DNA from: Sulfurovum sp.
GTDB lineage: Bacteria; Campylobacterota; Campylobacteria; Campylobacterales; Sulfurovaceae
Assembly: GCA_027049035.1 (NCBI GenBank)
Contig: JALTVI010000107.1
Coordinates: 206,889-270,888 of the forward strand
DNA length: 64,000 nt
Direction: 5' to 3'
Part shown: positions 43,790 through 53,854 of the stretch, in pieces
Position numbering within the stretch: the first letter of the stretch is position 1
How the letters are laid out: each line of letters opens with the position of its first letter
Position numbers and translations under genes: made by a program
Notes under the pieces: model-generated
Database searches by the model: none
What the model saw: only the letters and a program-made list of their open reading frames with translations
Told to the model about the DNA's origin: nothing

Positions 43790-45156
43790 AACGCTTCACG
43801 CTGCTTCTTCTCTTGATGGCCACATTTCTCTATGCAGAGACATCGACGACCAAAAAGATCAAAACCTCCAAGAGCCATTTGAGCAAGACCGAAAGAGAGA
43901 AGAAGCAGGCAAGCCGCAAACTGGACAAGATCGCCAGGGACATCAAAAAGACCGAAAAAGAGATCGCCGTTCTGGACAAGAAGATCGATGCGCTCAGGCG
44001 TGACCAGAACGAGACGGAGGCGGCGTACATACGTCTGAAAAAGGCGCTTAAAGATTCCGAGAGTGAGCTGGCGAAGACAAGCAGAGAGCTTGAGCGGAAG
44101 CGTAAAGCGTTCATTTCGCTGCTCTCCGAGCGTTTTTCGGTCAACTTCGCGATGCAAAAAGCGCACGAGCCGACCAAAAAGGCGATCATTGACCAGGAAG
44201 TCTACAAAGCCTACAAGAAGATCAATACCAAAATGCTTGCAAAACTCAAACAGGATATTGTGACGCTTAAAAAGAAGAAAGCCAATACGAAATACCGCCG
44301 AAACCATACGAAGAACCAGCTTGCGCGCATTATCAAAAAGCGTGAATCCTACGCCAGACAGAAAAAGGCCAAAGAGAAGCTGCTCAAACGGCTGGCGGCC
44401 GATGAGGAGAAGTATACCGCGCAGCTTCAGAAGATTGTCGACAGGCAGAACGCCCTGCGTGCGACACTGGCGAAGCTGAACATCCTGCACAAGCAGGAGG
44501 TTGAAGAGGCGCGAAAACGTGCAGCGGCACGCAAGGCTGCGCTGCAGCGCGAGAAGGAGCGCAAACGCAAACTCAGACTTGCAAAGGCGCGTGCCAAGGA
44601 GAAGGAGCGCAAGGCGAAAGAGGCGCTGCAGCGTGCCAAGACCGAAGAGGCGCGTAAAAAAGCGAGACTGGCGGCAAAAGAGGCAGCTGCAGAGAAAAAA
44701 CGTATTGCCAAAGAGAGCCAGAAGGTACGCAACATCAACTCCTCCTACAAAAAAGAGGCGGTCTACAAGTACCGCGGCGGCAAGACCATCTCACCCATTG
44801 CCGGCGCACGCGTCATCAAAAAGTTCGGAACCTATGTCGATCCGATCTACAAGATCAAGATCTTCAACGAGTCGATTACGCTACAGGCGCCGCAACCCAA
44901 TGCCAATGTGAAAAATGTCCTTAACGGCAAGGTGGTCTTTGCCGGCAAGTCAAGCATGCTTGGTAAGGTCGTCGTGGTCGCACACAGCGGGAAAATGCAC
45001 ACGGTCTATGCAGGACTCTCCAAGATAGCCCCGACGATCAGAGTGGGCAAAAAGGTCAAGCGCGGCTATGTTATTGGCCGGGTCAAAAGCAAGCTGGTCT
45101 TTCAGGCGACAAAAAACTCCAAGCATATTAACCCGCTCAAGCTGATTCGCCTTTAA
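43786..45156 (+). CDS. envC: EnvC-like murein hydrolase activator (degenerate LytM)
   Basis: The 456-residue protein has a signal peptide (RFTLLLLLMATFLYA), long coiled coils (residues 25-320, very rich in Lys and Arg) and a C-terminal LytM/M23 domain. The LytM zinc site is incomplete: the second His of the usual YxHL is missing (HTVYAGLSK), and the HxxxD part reads GTYVDPIYKI. EnvC proteins likewise lost catalysis and instead activate amidases. It overlaps ftsX by four bases. Two amidase genes lie 5.5 kb downstream. Confidence 0.87.
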   Translation: MKRFTLLLLLMATFLYAETSTTKKIKTSKSHLSKTEREKKQASRKLDKIARDIKKTEKEIAVLDKKIDALRRDQNETEAAYIRLKKALKDSESELAKTSRELERKRKAFISLLSERFSVNFAMQKAHEPTKKAIIDQEVYKAYKKINTKMLAKLKQDIVTLKKKKANTKYRRNHTKNQLARIIKKRESYARQKKAKEKLLKRLAADEEKYTAQLQKIVDRQNALRATLAKLNILHKQEVEEARKRAAARKAALQREKERKRKLRLAKARAKEKERKAKEALQRAKTEEARKKARLAAKEAAAEKKRIAKESQKVRNINSSYKKEAVYKYRGGKTISPIAGARVIKKFGTYVDPIYKIKIFNESITLQAPQPNANVKNVLNGKVVFAGKSSMLGKVVVVAHSGKMHTVYAGLSKIAPTIRVGKKVKRGYVIGRVKSKLVFQATKNSKHINPLKLIRL

Positions 45157-45179
45157 CCCCCCTCTAACCCGCAATTGGG

Positions 45180-45919
<740 letters not shown>

Positions 45920-45957
45920 AACAGAGAAACAATTTTAGTACAAAAGAAGGATAACAG

Positions 45958-46167
45958 ATGATTAGAACAGAACAACTGACTGCCAAAGCGCTAGAGAGAG
46001 TCGACTACGACAAGTACCTGCTGGCAAAAGCGGTAGGCAAGCGTGCCGAAGAGATCGCCAACGGTGCCGCACCGCTGGTCGATGCAGACCCCAAGACAGT
46101 TAAGCACACGGACATTGCTCTGCTTGAGATCGCAGAGGGCAAACTGCACGTTTCACTCGAGGGATAA
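45958..46167 (+). CDS. rpoZ: RNA polymerase omega subunit
   Basis: Omega supports RNA polymerase assembly and forms part of a ppGpp site. The 69-residue product begins MIRTEQLTAKALERVDYDKY with AKAVGKRAEEIANG, typical of epsilonproteobacterial RpoZ. It is followed after five bases by the (p)ppGpp synthetase gene, the classic pairing. Confidence 0.93.
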   Translation: MIRTEQLTAKALERVDYDKYLLAKAVGKRAEEIANGAAPLVDADPKTVKHTDIALLEIAEGKLHVSLEG

Positions 46168-46172
46168 CCCTC

Positions 46173-48326
46173 TTGGATGCCTTTCTCGACAGAGTCAAAG
46201 CGATTCATTCGATCGAGGAGGCGACATCCCTCCTTTGGGAAACACTTCCCGAACACTCCGAACAGACTACCAAAGCACTCGATTTAGCGCTGACCGCACA
46301 CGACGGACAGTTTCGCAAAAGCGGAGAGCCCTACATTGTCCACCCCATTCTGGTAGCTGCCATCACGGCGACTATTTCAGGAGACGAGACGATGGTGCAG
46401 GCAGCCCTGCTGCACGATGTGGTGGAGGATACCACATTCGATCTTGAGGATATCCGCAAAGGATTTGGCGACGATGTGGCGCATATGGTCGAAGGGTTGA
46501 CCAAAATCGTCGAGATACGTGACGAGGAGCTTGTCCCGTCGGGATCGGACGACCGTCTTATCTCTTCGGCGCTGACATTCAGAAAGATGCTGATCGCTTC
46601 CATCAAGGACATTCGCGTACTGGTCATCAAGCTCTGTGACCGCCTGCACAATATGCTTACCCTCGATGCCCTGCCGCCGCACAAGCAGAAGCGTATCGCA
46701 GAAGAGACGCTGGTGGTATATGCACCGATCGCGCACCGCCTGGGTATTTCACGTCTGAAGAACCATCTTGAAGACCTTAGTTTTTACTACATCTACCCCG
46801 AAGATTACGCAAAAATCGACGCATACATCAAGGCAAATGCCCAGAACCTGCAGTTCAAACTCAACGCATTCATCCAGAAGGTGCGCAAGATTATGGAGCA
46901 GAACGGTTTTGAAAGCAGTGCCTTTGAGATTATCGGGCGTGTGAAGCACTACTATTCGATCTACCTCAAGATGCACCGCAAAGGAGTGAGTATCGAAGAG
47001 GTACTTGACCTGCTGGCCATACGCATTATTGTCAACCAGCCGCTGGAGTGCTACAACGTGCTGGGGCTGATGCACCTGAACTTCACACCGCTGATTTCCC
47101 GCTTCAAAGACTACATCGCCGTACCAAAAGAGAACGGATACAAGACGATCCACACGACACTCTTCAACGAAGAGGGGATTGTGGAGGCGCAGATACGTAC
47201 GCGTGAGATGCACCGTCTCGCCGAATACGGGGTTGCGGCGCACTGGAAGTACAAAGAGGGTAGCAACAGTGTCAACCTGCAGTGGCTCGAGAGCCTCTCG
47301 TACCAGAACGAATCGGTCGAAGAGTTTTACGAGCTTGCAAAGAGCGACCTCTTCAGTGAAGACATTACTGTATTCTCACCAAAGGGCGACTACTTTACAC
47401 TGCCCAAAGGCTCTGTGGCGCTTGACTTTGCCTACGCGATTCATTCGGAAGTGGGTTCACATGCTGTAGGTGCGCTTGTCAACAAGCAGAAAGCCTCTCT
47501 GCTGACGGTGCTCAAAAACGGTGACATTGTCCGTATTCTAAAAGATGAGAAGCCGCATCTGCACTGCTCATGGCAGGATGCGGTCAAAACCTCCAAGGCC
47601 AAAGAGGGGATCCGCAGCCAGTGCCGTGCACGTCTGAAAGAGACCGATACCTTCTCGGCCTACAACATCCTTGCTACACTCTTCAACCAGAGCAAAGAGG
47701 GGATTATGCAGCGCATCGAAGCATTGGGGATGGCTGAGACAATCTACAAGCTGCCGACACAGCTTGACTTCTTCAAAGAGGTCATCCATAAACTGGCCAC
47801 CTATATGGGGGCAAAAGAGGTGCGCTTCTGGGAGCTGCTCAAAAAGGGTTACAAGAAGCCGCAGGTGAAGGAAATAGAGCATTTCCGCTTCTTTACCAAC
47901 AAGCCGCTGGACGGGGTGGAGTTCGATTACTGCTGTCACCCCAAAGTTGGGGACCAGATTGTAGCGTTTTATAAGGACAGTAAGGCTATTATACACCATA
48001 AATTGTGCAAGAAAGCCTATGCGAAAATCGTACACGGAGAACCGATGCTTTTCGTGGAGTGGCGAAGCACCAAACTGTCACGCTACAGGCTCATTATCAG
48101 TCTGCAGAACCAGAAAGGCATACTCGCGCAGCTGCTGGCACAGCTCTCTGCTCTGGACATGAACGTCATCAGCATCGAATTGGGTATTCACAGCTCGGAG
48201 AGTGCGGAGTATTGCCAGATCGAAGTGGAGAGTCCCGAGAGCCGCAAGCAGGTGCTCGAAGAGAAGATTGCACAGAAGTTCAAGCTGATCGAGATGATCA
48301 GTCTGGATGATGCATACAACAAGTAA
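46173..48326 (+). CDS. spoT: Bifunctional (p)ppGpp synthetase/hydrolase (Rel/Spo)
   Basis: The enzyme makes and degrades the alarmone (p)ppGpp. The 717 residues are in standard order: HD hydrolase (HPILVAAITATISGDETM with HDVVEDTTF), synthetase (VKHYYSIYLKMHRKG, PKENGYKTIHTT), TGS (FSPKGDYFTLPKGSVALDFA), helical, and C-terminal ACT (GILAQLLAQLSALDMNVIS). Both catalytic halves look intact. A TTG start directly follows rpoZ. It is likely the only long RSH in this genome. Confidence 0.95.
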   Translation: MDAFLDRVKAIHSIEEATSLLWETLPEHSEQTTKALDLALTAHDGQFRKSGEPYIVHPILVAAITATISGDETMVQAALLHDVVEDTTFDLEDIRKGFGDDVAHMVEGLTKIVEIRDEELVPSGSDDRLISSALTFRKMLIASIKDIRVLVIKLCDRLHNMLTLDALPPHKQKRIAEETLVVYAPIAHRLGISRLKNHLEDLSFYYIYPEDYAKIDAYIKANAQNLQFKLNAFIQKVRKIMEQNGFESSAFEIIGRVKHYYSIYLKMHRKGVSIEEVLDLLAIRIIVNQPLECYNVLGLMHLNFTPLISRFKDYIAVPKENGYKTIHTTLFNEEGIVEAQIRTREMHRLAEYGVAAHWKYKEGSNSVNLQWLESLSYQNESVEEFYELAKSDLFSEDITVFSPKGDYFTLPKGSVALDFAYAIHSEVGSHAVGALVNKQKASLLTVLKNGDIVRILKDEKPHLHCSWQDAVKTSKAKEGIRSQCRARLKETDTFSAYNILATLFNQSKEGIMQRIEALGMAETIYKLPTQLDFFKEVIHKLATYMGAKEVRFWELLKKGYKKPQVKEIEHFRFFTNKPLDGVEFDYCCHPKVGDQIVAFYKDSKAIIHHKLCKKAYAKIVHGEPMLFVEWRSTKLSRYRLIISLQNQKGILAQLLAQLSALDMNVISIELGIHSSESAEYCQIEVESPESRKQVLEEKIAQKFKLIEMISLDDAYNK

Positions 48327-48343
48327 GAAGGAAACGAAAGAAA

Positions 48344-49549
48344 ATGTCAGTCAATCAAGCGTTGGAAGAGATCCGCAGGGGAACTGCCGAAATTATCGAT
48401 ATGGAGCGTATCGAAACACTGGTGAAGCGCTATTACGAAACCGGTGAGACCTACACTGTCAAAGCGGGGTTTGACCCGACCGGAGCGGACCTGCACCTTG
48501 GACACACCGTGCTGCTGCAGAAGCTGCGTGCATTCCAGAATCACGGCGGCAGGGTACAACTGCTCATCGGTGACTTTACCGCGACCATCGGCGACCCTAC
48601 AGGCAAGAGCGAGACGCGCAAGGTACTTGACAGAGAGACAATTCTTGAAAATGCCAAAACGTATACCGATCAGGTATTCAACATCCTCGACGAGAAGAAA
48701 ACCGATGTGGTCTTCAACTCCACCTGGCTCGAAGCGCTTGGTGCGGCAGGTATGGTGGCGTTGACAACCACGTTCAATGTCGCGCGGATGCTGGAGCGTG
48801 ATGACTTCGAGAAGCGCTACAAAGCCGGACAGAGCATCTCTATCTCCGAATTCATCTACCCGCTGCTGCAGGGGTACGACTCTGTCGAGCTTAAATCGGA
48901 CATCGAAATCGGCGGAACCGACCAGAAGTTCAACCTGCTGATGGGCCGACAGCTTCAGCGTACCTACAATGTCGGCAAGGAGCAGGCGGTACTGATGATG
49001 CCGATCCTCGAGGGGCTTGACGGCGTGCAGAAGATGAGCAAATCGCTGAACAACTACATCGGTATTACCGAAGCACCAAAAGAGATTTATGCGAAGACAC
49101 TCTCCATCTCCGATGAACTGATGTGGCGCTACTACGAGCTGTTGAGTGAGAAACCGCTTGATGAGATCGCACAGATGAAAACCGATGTGGAGGCGGGTAC
49201 GCTGCACCCCAAAACGGCAAAAGAGAATCTGGCGATGGAACTTGTGGCACGCTTTTACGATGAGGAGGCTGCCAGGGCTGCCAAGGCGGAGTTCGACAAT
49301 GTCTTCAAAGCCAACAAGCTGCCTGACGATATGCCCGAAGTCAACGTCGAAGAGGGTGTGTGGATATGCAAAGCGCTGGTCGATGCCGGTATCGAACCCT
49401 CTACGTCACAGGCGCGCCGCGATATCAAGCAGGGAGCCGTGCGTATTGACCAGGAGAAGGTAACGGACGAGAAGACCAACCTTGAAAAAGGGGAATACAT
49501 TCTGCAGGTAGGGAAGCGTAAATTTGCGAAAGTGAAGGTGGGAGCATGA
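48344..49549 (+). CDS. tyrS: Tyrosyl-tRNA synthetase
   Basis: The 401-residue class I synthetase has FDPTGADLHLGHTVLL (HIGH), KMSKSLNNYIG (KMSKS) and a C-terminal S4 domain (STSQARRDIKQGAVRIDQEK), the TyrZ-like arrangement. The start follows AAGGAAACG. Its stop overlaps the next ATG by four bases. Confidence 0.96.
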   Translation: MSVNQALEEIRRGTAEIIDMERIETLVKRYYETGETYTVKAGFDPTGADLHLGHTVLLQKLRAFQNHGGRVQLLIGDFTATIGDPTGKSETRKVLDRETILENAKTYTDQVFNILDEKKTDVVFNSTWLEALGAAGMVALTTTFNVARMLERDDFEKRYKAGQSISISEFIYPLLQGYDSVELKSDIEIGGTDQKFNLLMGRQLQRTYNVGKEQAVLMMPILEGLDGVQKMSKSLNNYIGITEAPKEIYAKTLSISDELMWRYYELLSEKPLDEIAQMKTDVEAGTLHPKTAKENLAMELVARFYDEEAARAAKAEFDNVFKANKLPDDMPEVNVEEGVWICKALVDAGIEPSTSQARRDIKQGAVRIDQEKVTDEKTNLEKGEYILQVGKRKFAKVKVGA

Positions 49550-50655
49550 CATTCAAACCGTTGAAAATCGGAAAATATACGATCGAAAAGCCGATCATTC
49601 AGGGAGGTATGGGGGTAGGTATCTCCTGGGACCAGCTGGCTGGCACCGTCTCTAAAGAGGGGGGACTGGGTGTTATCTCTGCGGTAGGTACCGGTGTCTA
49701 CAAGAACCGAAGCTATCTTGATGACAAGGAGATGGTGGGCAAGGAACACCGCCCATTAGATGCGATCAACTTCTACTCCTACAAGGCGCTCAAGCAGATT
49801 TTCGACAATGCCAGAAAGATTTGCGGCGACAAACCGCTTGCTGCAAATGTGCTTTATGCACAGAGCGACTACAACCGTGTTGTCGAAGATGCCTGCAAGG
49901 CCGGAGCGAACATCATCATTACCGGTGCCGGACTTCCCCTTACTATGCCTGAAGCGACGAAAAACTATCCGGATGTGGCACTGGTGCCCATTGTCTCTAC
50001 GGCAAAGGCGTTAAGAATCCTGTGCAGACGCTGGAAAAAACAGCATAACAGACTGCCTGATGCTGTCATTGTCGAAGGACCGCTCAGCGGCGGGCACCAG
50101 GGCTTCAAGTACGAAGAGTGTTTCCTCCCTGAAAACCAGTTGGAGAACATTCTGCCGCCAGTTGTAGAGGAGGCGAAGAACTGGGGAGATATGCCGGTGA
50201 TTGCTGCCGGCGGTGTCTGGGATCATGACGATATCGTCCGGATGATGGAGCTTGGTGCAAGCGGCGTACAGCTTGGGACACGTTTCATCGGCACGGTAGA
50301 GTGTGACGCGAGTGACGTGATGAAGCAGAAGATCATCGATGCCAAAGAGGAGGATATCAAACTCTTCAAGTCTCCGGTTGGCTATCCTGCACGCGGTGTC
50401 AAGAGTGAACTGCACAAGCGTATCGAAGAGGGGACTGCACCCAAAGTCGCCTGTATCTCCAACTGTGTGGCACCATGCAACCGCGGTGAAGAGGCGAAGA
50501 TTGTCGGCTACTGTATTGCCGACAGACTCTCCGATGCCTATGACGGCATAGAGGAGACCGGTCTCTTCTTTACCGGTGCCAACGGCTACCGCCTCAACGA
50601 GATCATCACCGTCAAGGAGCTGATGGACAAACTGATGTACGGAGAAGAGAAGTAA
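49546..50655 (+). CDS. NAD(P)H-dependent flavin oxidoreductase (nitronate monooxygenase family)
   Basis: The 369-residue TIM-barrel flavoprotein has PIIQGGMGVGISWDQLAG, VEGPLSGGHQGFKY and AAGGVWDHDDIVRMMELGAS with VQLGTRF, the 2-nitropropane dioxygenase pattern. A Cys-containing segment CISNCVAPCN near residue 305 suggests redox or metal binding. Substrate is unknown; the nitronate name is by family only. It overlaps tyrS and precedes the first amidase by one base. Confidence 0.85.
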   Translation: MTFKPLKIGKYTIEKPIIQGGMGVGISWDQLAGTVSKEGGLGVISAVGTGVYKNRSYLDDKEMVGKEHRPLDAINFYSYKALKQIFDNARKICGDKPLAANVLYAQSDYNRVVEDACKAGANIIITGAGLPLTMPEATKNYPDVALVPIVSTAKALRILCRRWKKQHNRLPDAVIVEGPLSGGHQGFKYEECFLPENQLENILPPVVEEAKNWGDMPVIAAGGVWDHDDIVRMMELGASGVQLGTRFIGTVECDASDVMKQKIIDAKEEDIKLFKSPVGYPARGVKSELHKRIEEGTAPKVACISNCVAPCNRGEEAKIVGYCIADRLSDAYDGIEETGLFFTGANGYRLNEIITVKELMDKLMYGEEK

Positions 50656-50656
50656 G

Positions 50657-51880
50657 TTGAAACGCCTTGTTCTGCTGTTGCTGTGGCTATGCAGTACGAC
50701 GATACTTTTTGCATCGGTCGCTGTGTTACAAAAGGCCGAGATCAAGAACAACGAACTTCGCCTGAAGTTCGACAGAGGCTACAACAAGGGTGACATTCGC
50801 CACTTCACCCTAAACCATCCCTACCGTGAAATTTTCGACATTCCCAACGCAAGACTCAAGAGCAGTCGTGTCAGTAGAGGACTGAAGAGTTCCCACTGCC
50901 GCTCTATCCGAATTTCTCAATATAAGTCTAAAACAGTGCGCGTGGTCCTTGAGACAGGGCGCGGCTACGGCTGTACCCCCTACCGCCCGCTCTTTGCCTA
51001 CAACTCCTACCACATTCCGCTGCCCCCTTTCAAGGTTGGTAAGAGCGTGAAACACACACCGAAGCGGATCAAAACAAAAGTGGTGGTCACCAGGAGCAAA
51101 CATCCCAAAAAGACAAAGAAGGTTGCTTCTAAAAGCAACGCCTATGTCATCGATACCCCCAAGAATGTCTACCGCCGCGGCAAGGGAGAGCTCATTGTCA
51201 TCGATGCGGGACACGGCGGGCACGACAGCGGCGCTATTGGCGGCGGGAAGATGGAAAAGACCCTTGTGCTGCAGATTGCCAAGCGTGTCGAGAAGCATCT
51301 TCGGCGCAAAGGGTACCGTGTCTATATGACCAGGAGAACCGACAAGTTCCTGAAACTGCCGCAGCGTACGCGTATTGCAGACAGAAAGGATGCGCGTATC
51401 TTCGTCTCGATTCACGCCAACTCCGTACCGAAGCGAAAACGCAACAAGGCGCAGGGAATCGAAACATTCTACCTGCAAAAGACGCGTGATGCGAAGTCGC
51501 AGCGTATTGCGGCGCGGGAGAATAGGGCGGTACTCAAGGGGGCGGGAACCTCGCTTAGTAAAAAGGTGATCATCGATTCAGTCCTCAACGGCCCAAAGAT
51601 CATCGAGTCGAACAAGCTGGCCATCGATGTGCAGCGCCACATACTGGCCAATGTACGCGCACGCTATCGCGGCGTGGTCGACGGCGGCGTGCGCCATGCG
51701 CCGTTCTGGGTACTGGTGGGAGCCAGCCGCCCCTCCATTCTGGTGGAGGTGGGGTACATTTCGCATCCGAGAGAGCGAAAGCGCCTCTTCGACCCGAAGT
51801 ATCAGGAGCTCATTGCCAAGGGGATCGCCGACGGGATACAGAGCTATCTGAACAACAGAGAGCGAGAGATCGAACTCTGA
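50657..51880 (+). CDS. N-acetylmuramoyl-L-alanine amidase (AmiC-like)
   Basis: The 407-residue protein has a signal peptide (RLVLLLLWLCSTTILFA), an AMIN-like peptidoglycan-targeting region (residues 25-120), a basic linker, and an Amidase_3 domain with zinc ligands in DAGHGGHDSGA, GGKMEKTLVL and SIHANSV and the catalytic Glu in LVEVGYISH. The insert after SIHAN (KSQRIAARENRAVLKG to KLAIDVQ) matches the autoinhibitory helix relieved by EnvC. A TTG start lies one base after the preceding stop. Confidence 0.92.
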   Translation: MKRLVLLLLWLCSTTILFASVAVLQKAEIKNNELRLKFDRGYNKGDIRHFTLNHPYREIFDIPNARLKSSRVSRGLKSSHCRSIRISQYKSKTVRVVLETGRGYGCTPYRPLFAYNSYHIPLPPFKVGKSVKHTPKRIKTKVVVTRSKHPKKTKKVASKSNAYVIDTPKNVYRRGKGELIVIDAGHGGHDSGAIGGGKMEKTLVLQIAKRVEKHLRRKGYRVYMTRRTDKFLKLPQRTRIADRKDARIFVSIHANSVPKRKRNKAQGIETFYLQKTRDAKSQRIAARENRAVLKGAGTSLSKKVIIDSVLNGPKIIESNKLAIDVQRHILANVRARYRGVVDGGVRHAPFWVLVGASRPSILVEVGYISHPRERKRLFDPKYQELIAKGIADGIQSYLNNREREIEL

Positions 51881-51892
51881 CAAAGGAAACGT

Positions 51893-52669
51893 ATGAAACG
51901 AAATATCGCACTATGGGCACTTTTTGCCACACTTCTTTTTGCACTTAGCGGATGTATGGGGCCGGACCGCTCCAACAGGCTGGTGGTGATCGATGCCGGA
52001 CACGGCGGTCATGACTGCGGTGCACAGTGTGGCGGCAGACAGGAGAAAGACCTGGTGCTGCAGATTGTCAAAAAGCTGCAGAAGGAGTTTCGAAGCTCAG
52101 GATACCGTGTCTATATGACACGCGGGACCGACCGCTTCCTGAAGCTGGGAGAACGTACACGTATCGCGGACAAGAAAGATGCCGATGTCTTCATCTCTAT
52201 CCATGCCAACGCCATTGCCGACAAGGGCCGTTTCGAGCAGATCGAGGGGATCGAGACCTACTTTTTGCAAAAGACGCGAGATGCGCGTTCACAGCGTATC
52301 GCGCAGCGTGAAAATGCTGCTGTACTCAGTGGTACTGATGACCTAAGCAGAAATGTCATTGTCGACTCTGTACTGGCAGGGCCGAAGGTCGTCGAATCGC
52401 ACAAGTTGGCCATCGATGTGCAGAACAACATTATGAAGCGTCTGCGCAGCAAATATGCTGACGTCAAAAACGGCGGCGCCAAGCCTGCACCGTTCTATGT
52501 ACTGGTGGGAGCGAGCCGCCCGTCGATACTGGTGGAAGTGGGATACATCACCAACAGCAAAGAGCGCAGGCGGCTGTTCGATCCGGACTACCAGGAGCGT
52601 ATCGCAGAGGGTATAGTAGAGGGGGTCAACCACTATCTTGACAACAGACAGAAAGAGTTGGAGATTTAG
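51893..52669 (+). CDS. Lipoprotein N-acetylmuramoyl-L-alanine amidase
   Basis: The 258-residue protein is a shorter tandem paralogue of the previous gene: a lipobox (FALSGC, Cys21) is followed almost directly by the Amidase_3 domain (DAGHGGHDCGAQ, SIHANAI, LVEVGYIT), with no AMIN domain. It retains the regulatory insert (SQRIAQRENAAVL). It would be tethered to a membrane by lipid, whereas its neighbour is soluble and targeted by AMIN. Tandem duplication is evident from the near-identical ASRPSILVEVGYI segments. Confidence 0.92.
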   Translation: MKRNIALWALFATLLFALSGCMGPDRSNRLVVIDAGHGGHDCGAQCGGRQEKDLVLQIVKKLQKEFRSSGYRVYMTRGTDRFLKLGERTRIADKKDADVFISIHANAIADKGRFEQIEGIETYFLQKTRDARSQRIAQRENAAVLSGTDDLSRNVIVDSVLAGPKVVESHKLAIDVQNNIMKRLRSKYADVKNGGAKPAPFYVLVGASRPSILVEVGYITNSKERRRLFDPDYQERIAEGIVEGVNHYLDNRQKELEI

Positions 52670-52730
52670 TTGAGAAAGGGGTAGGAGAGGCGCAGCGGAG
52701 TACTCCCTGCTACCTGCTCCCTATTATTAT

Positions 52731-53249
52731 CTATTTGTAGTTTTTGATCGCCTGCTCAAGAATCTCTGTCGCAGCGGCTTTGTCCTTGAATCCGCTTACC
52801 TTCACCCACTTGCCGGGCTCAAGCATCTTGTAGGTTTCAAAGAAGTTCTTGATACGGTTGAGTGTCGCTTCGGGGATATCCGAGAGGTCCTGAATATTCG
52901 CGTATGTCGGGTCGATCTTTTCAGTCGGTACCGCAAGCAGCTTCTCATCACCGCCCTTTTCATCTTCCGTCAGCAGTACACCGACAAGGCGGCACTTGAT
53001 GAAAGAGCCGGCCTGAAGCTGATAGTCGCAGAGGACAAGAACGTCTGCCGGGTCACCGTCATCTGAGAGCGTGTTGGCGACAAAGCCGTAGTTTGCCGGG
53101 TAGTGAACTGCAGAGAAGAGCACTCTGTCCACTTCGACCGCACCGGACTCTTTGTCGATTTCATATTTGATGTTTGAGTTGAGGGGTACCTCGATGATGA
53201 CCTTGACGTTGTCCGGGCATTCGCCGTGTCCGATTTTAGTAATATCCAT
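52731..53249 (-). CDS. ppa: Inorganic pyrophosphatase
   Basis: The 172-residue family I enzyme hydrolyses pyrophosphate. VIIEVPLNSNIKYEIDKESG, VHYPANYGFV, DGDPADVLVL and KIDPTYANIQDLSDIPE carry the metal and phosphate ligands. It is transcribed away from the ytfJ-like gene. The spacer to the amidase (52670-52730) holds two degenerate CCTGCTA words but no clear terminator. Confidence 0.96.
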   Translation of the reverse strand: MDITKIGHGECPDNVKVIIEVPLNSNIKYEIDKESGAVEVDRVLFSAVHYPANYGFVANTLSDDGDPADVLVLCDYQLQAGSFIKCRLVGVLLTEDEKGGDEKLLAVPTEKIDPTYANIQDLSDIPEATLNRIKNFFETYKMLEPGKWVKVSGFKDKAAATEILEQAIKNYK

Positions 53250-53341
53250 TCGATATCTCCATAGGTTAAATTTGCGCTAATGGTAGCATAAAATCGATAA
53301 TAATGTTATGATTTTGCATCATATAGGCAAGGAGGTGAACG

Positions 53342-53854
53342 ATGAGGAGTATCGTGATTGGACTATTGCTGCTTTTGGAGTACGGGATGGCCATAGAGGT
53401 AGGCAACGTGCCGCCAAAAGTGGTGCTTGAGGGCAAAGAGGGTGCGAAGGTTGACGGAAGTGCCTGGCACTCCGATACGCTGAGGGGAAAAGTACACATT
53501 CTTTTTTATGTCGACCCGGATGAACGCAAAGCAAACGAAGCCTTGACACAGGCACTTAAAAAACGCCATTTTGACCGAAAGAGATTCGCTTCGGTTGCCG
53601 TTATCAATATGGCAGCGACCTGGATGCCCAATATGGTGCTTGAGTCACTGCTGGCAAAGAAGCAGAAGGAGTTTCCAGACACGGTCTATGTCAAAGACAA
53701 ACAGAAAGTGCTTGTAAAACAGTGGCAGCTCGCCGACGATGCATCGGACGTACTGCTCTTTGACAAAAACGGAAAGCTGCTCTACAAAAAGTTTGGCAAA
53801 CTCTCAGATGAAGAGATAGAGGCACTTGTTTCTCTGATAGAGAAGCACCTATAG
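53342..53854 (+). CDS. YtfJ-family periplasmic thioredoxin-like protein
   Basis: The 170-residue protein has a signal peptide (RSIVIGLLLLLEYGMA) and the YtfJ pattern: VGNVPPKVVLEGKEGAKV, LRGKVHILFYVDPDERK, VAVINMAATWMPNMV and VLLFDKNGKLLYKKFGKLS. The fold is thioredoxin-like without the CxxC, so redox activity is not expected. Function of the family is unclear. Its stop overlaps the end of the convergent MFS gene. Confidence 0.75.
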   Translation: MRSIVIGLLLLLEYGMAIEVGNVPPKVVLEGKEGAKVDGSAWHSDTLRGKVHILFYVDPDERKANEALTQALKKRHFDRKRFASVAVINMAATWMPNMVLESLLAKKQKEFPDTVYVKDKQKVLVKQWQLADDASDVLLFDKNGKLLYKKFGKLSDEEIEALVSLIEKHL